Source: Persicaria tinctoria
Taxonomy: Eukaryota; Streptophyta; Magnoliopsida; Caryophyllales; Polygonaceae
Reading direction: 5' to 3'
Assembly: GCA_037127255.1 (NCBI GenBank)
Contig: JBANSL010000004.1
Coordinates: 32,370,467-32,434,466 of the forward strand
Length of the DNA stretch: 64,000 bases
Under the pieces are notes generated by a model that was given only the letters and a program-made list of their open reading frames with translations, searched no databases and was not told where the DNA came from. The translations under genes and the position numbers were made by a program. Of the stretch, positions 63,119-64,000 are shown piece after piece; position 1 is the first letter of the stretch, and every line of letters begins with the position of its first letter.

Positions 63119-63747
63119 AACTGAAATTTAAAGGAATGTAGATTGCAATTGCTCAAAACCCAAACTCAGCCTTTTTGACGGAAAATAAACTCAATATATA
63201 AAAAGACTCCCAAGGCTAGGGTTTCAACACCACAACGGTAACCATGCAAAACAACACATAAAGGCATAAAAGATCATGCTTTCCATCAAATAACTTTCGT
63301 TATTAACAAATAGGTAAATAGAGGCTCTCGCATAAACCCTAATTGTTACTAACCCTTTTTCACATAATTCATCCAAGTTGCATTAAGATCACTTTCGCTT
63401 CAATAACACAAATAAGGATCACCTTCAACTCTCGCAAAAGAATCATGCTCATAGGGATAGAAGATGAATCGCACAAAAGATCTGACCTTTATCGCATCGC
63501 CTCACATGGCCACCGTCGGGCTCACCCCAGCCCCAGAAGTGGGTGGACTACTCACGCCTCATCGCAATCGTAGACATTGAATTGATGAAAGAAACTTGCA
63601 TAAAAACTATATTCAAAGTCTTTTACAATCTTGGCAATCAACTTTCGCTGTAAGCCAAAACCCTAAAAACCTTAGAACTCTTAAACTTCTCTGTGGAACT
63701 ACTTACTTCTCTCTAAATTGAATGAATAAAACTGAGCCCCTAGGGCC
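63119..63747. other. Non-coding part of the inserted element
   Basis: AT-rich DNA with no convincing ORF, RNA gene or clear repeat. A plus-strand TATATAAAAA lies at 63195-63204, with no coding sequence downstream. Read on the minus strand, this stretch would be the leader downstream of the TATA box at 63748-63756. Confidence 0.5.
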
Positions 63748-63756
63748 TTATTTATA
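63748..63756 (-). promoter_or_regulatory. Minus-strand TATA box
   Basis: The minus strand reads GGCTATAAATAAGGCCC, a good plant TATA element. Transcription would start about 30 bases further, near 63720, and run leftwards through non-coding DNA. Position and lack of a nearby ORF fit an LTR promoter better than a host gene promoter, but this rests on a single motif. Confidence 0.45.
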
Positions 63757-64000
63757 GCCTTCTAACCCTTGCTAATCAAGGATAAAATCTCCTATCTATA
63801 TCTAAAATTATATCTAAAGCTTTAAAAGATAAATAAAATGTTTTAAGGAAAATAAATCCATAAGGAAAGGATAAAACTAATTAGGTAACATGTCTTCATC
63901 TTGATAGATTCCGCATTCGGCATCAAGGAACTCCAATCCTACTCGGACAAGGCTTCGTCGAGCAGCTTCTGGAATCTGGGTCTAGTCGACCTCGACAAGG
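63757..64000. other. AT-rich region upstream of the minus-strand TATA box
   Basis: No ORF or RNA gene is visible. The stretch 63780-63880 is rich in AAAT/ATCTAAA words, and the last 60 bases again contain TCGA motifs (GTCGAGC, GTCGACCTCGAC), tying this end to the cluster at 62858-63118. If the element is a minus-strand LTR, this would be U3. Confidence 0.5.

Larger units (their letters stand above)
62506..64000 (-). mobile_element. Unrelated inserted DNA, probably part of an LTR-type element in minus orientation
   Basis: LINE homology stops within the reverse transcriptase, just after codons for ALIAK, and non-coding sequence starts at or near a TG (TGTTGTTGCAGG, 62508-62517), as expected for an LTR edge. 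There is no credible ORF in the following 1.5 kb. On the minus strand a TATAAATAA box at 63748-63756 is followed by a leader-like stretch, which fits a U3/R arrangement. The right end is outside the window, so I cannot show a second LTR, a primer-binding site or a target duplication. A solo LTR, a non-autonomous retroelement or another insertion are all possible. Confidence 0.45.

Noticed and set aside
63195..63204. Plus-strand TATATAAAAA as a promoter
   Set aside because: No ORF or RNA gene follows in the window and the region is AT-rich, so a chance match is likely.
63343..63573. Plus-strand 76-codon ORF in the inserted element
   Set aside because: No recognisable domain, ordinary composition for random DNA, and it lies antisense to the proposed LTR leader.

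Overview
The window looks like nuclear DNA from a flowering plant, probably a eudicot; I cannot name the species. The plant assignment rests on the LINE at the right end, whose ORF1 combines a DUF4283-type domain with a CX2CX4HX4C zinc knuckle, a pairing typical of angiosperm L1-type elements. There is no bacterial-style gene organisation, and I found no host protein-coding gene, rRNA or tRNA.

Positions 1-57368 (about 90% of the window) are one uninterrupted, head-to-tail satellite array with a 74-bp monomer, roughly 775 copies, about 55% GC and seven CpG per consensus unit. The left end lies outside the window. The monomer is a nested imperfect dyad: a continuous 20-nt left arm pairs with a right arm broken by three bulges. 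The array has strong higher-order structure, with duplications of 3, 11, 12 and 15 monomers and larger units offset by about 0.84, 1.5, 2.4, 2.7, 3.0, 4.0, 4.7, 6.2, 6.5 and 7.0 kb. Two domains differ in diagnostic variants and meet near 29.6 kb. The left domain carries a recurrent 28-bp truncated monomer made by a deletion at an ATCCG microhomology. The right domain lacks it and carries other markers. Small ORFs in the array arise from reading-frame rotation (74 mod 3 = 2) and are not genes.

The array stops abruptly at 57368. A 1-kb non-coding leader (57369-58385) follows, then a plus-strand LINE with three chained ORFs: an unrecognised N-terminal ORF (58386-59156), the DUF4283/zinc-knuckle ORF1 (59153-60994) and ORF2 (60991-62535), which encodes an apurinic-type endonuclease and the start of the reverse transcriptase. 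Both ORF junctions are 4-base ATGA stop/start overlaps. ORF2 is cut at about 62505, just inside the reverse transcriptase domain.

From about 62506 to the end is unrelated non-coding DNA, probably an inserted LTR-type element in minus orientation. It contains an A-rich low-complexity tract, a dense cluster of TCGA-centred motifs and a minus-strand TATA box. Overall the window reads as the edge of a young, homogenising satellite array (centromeric, pericentromeric or subtelomeric heterochromatin) followed by nested retrotransposons.
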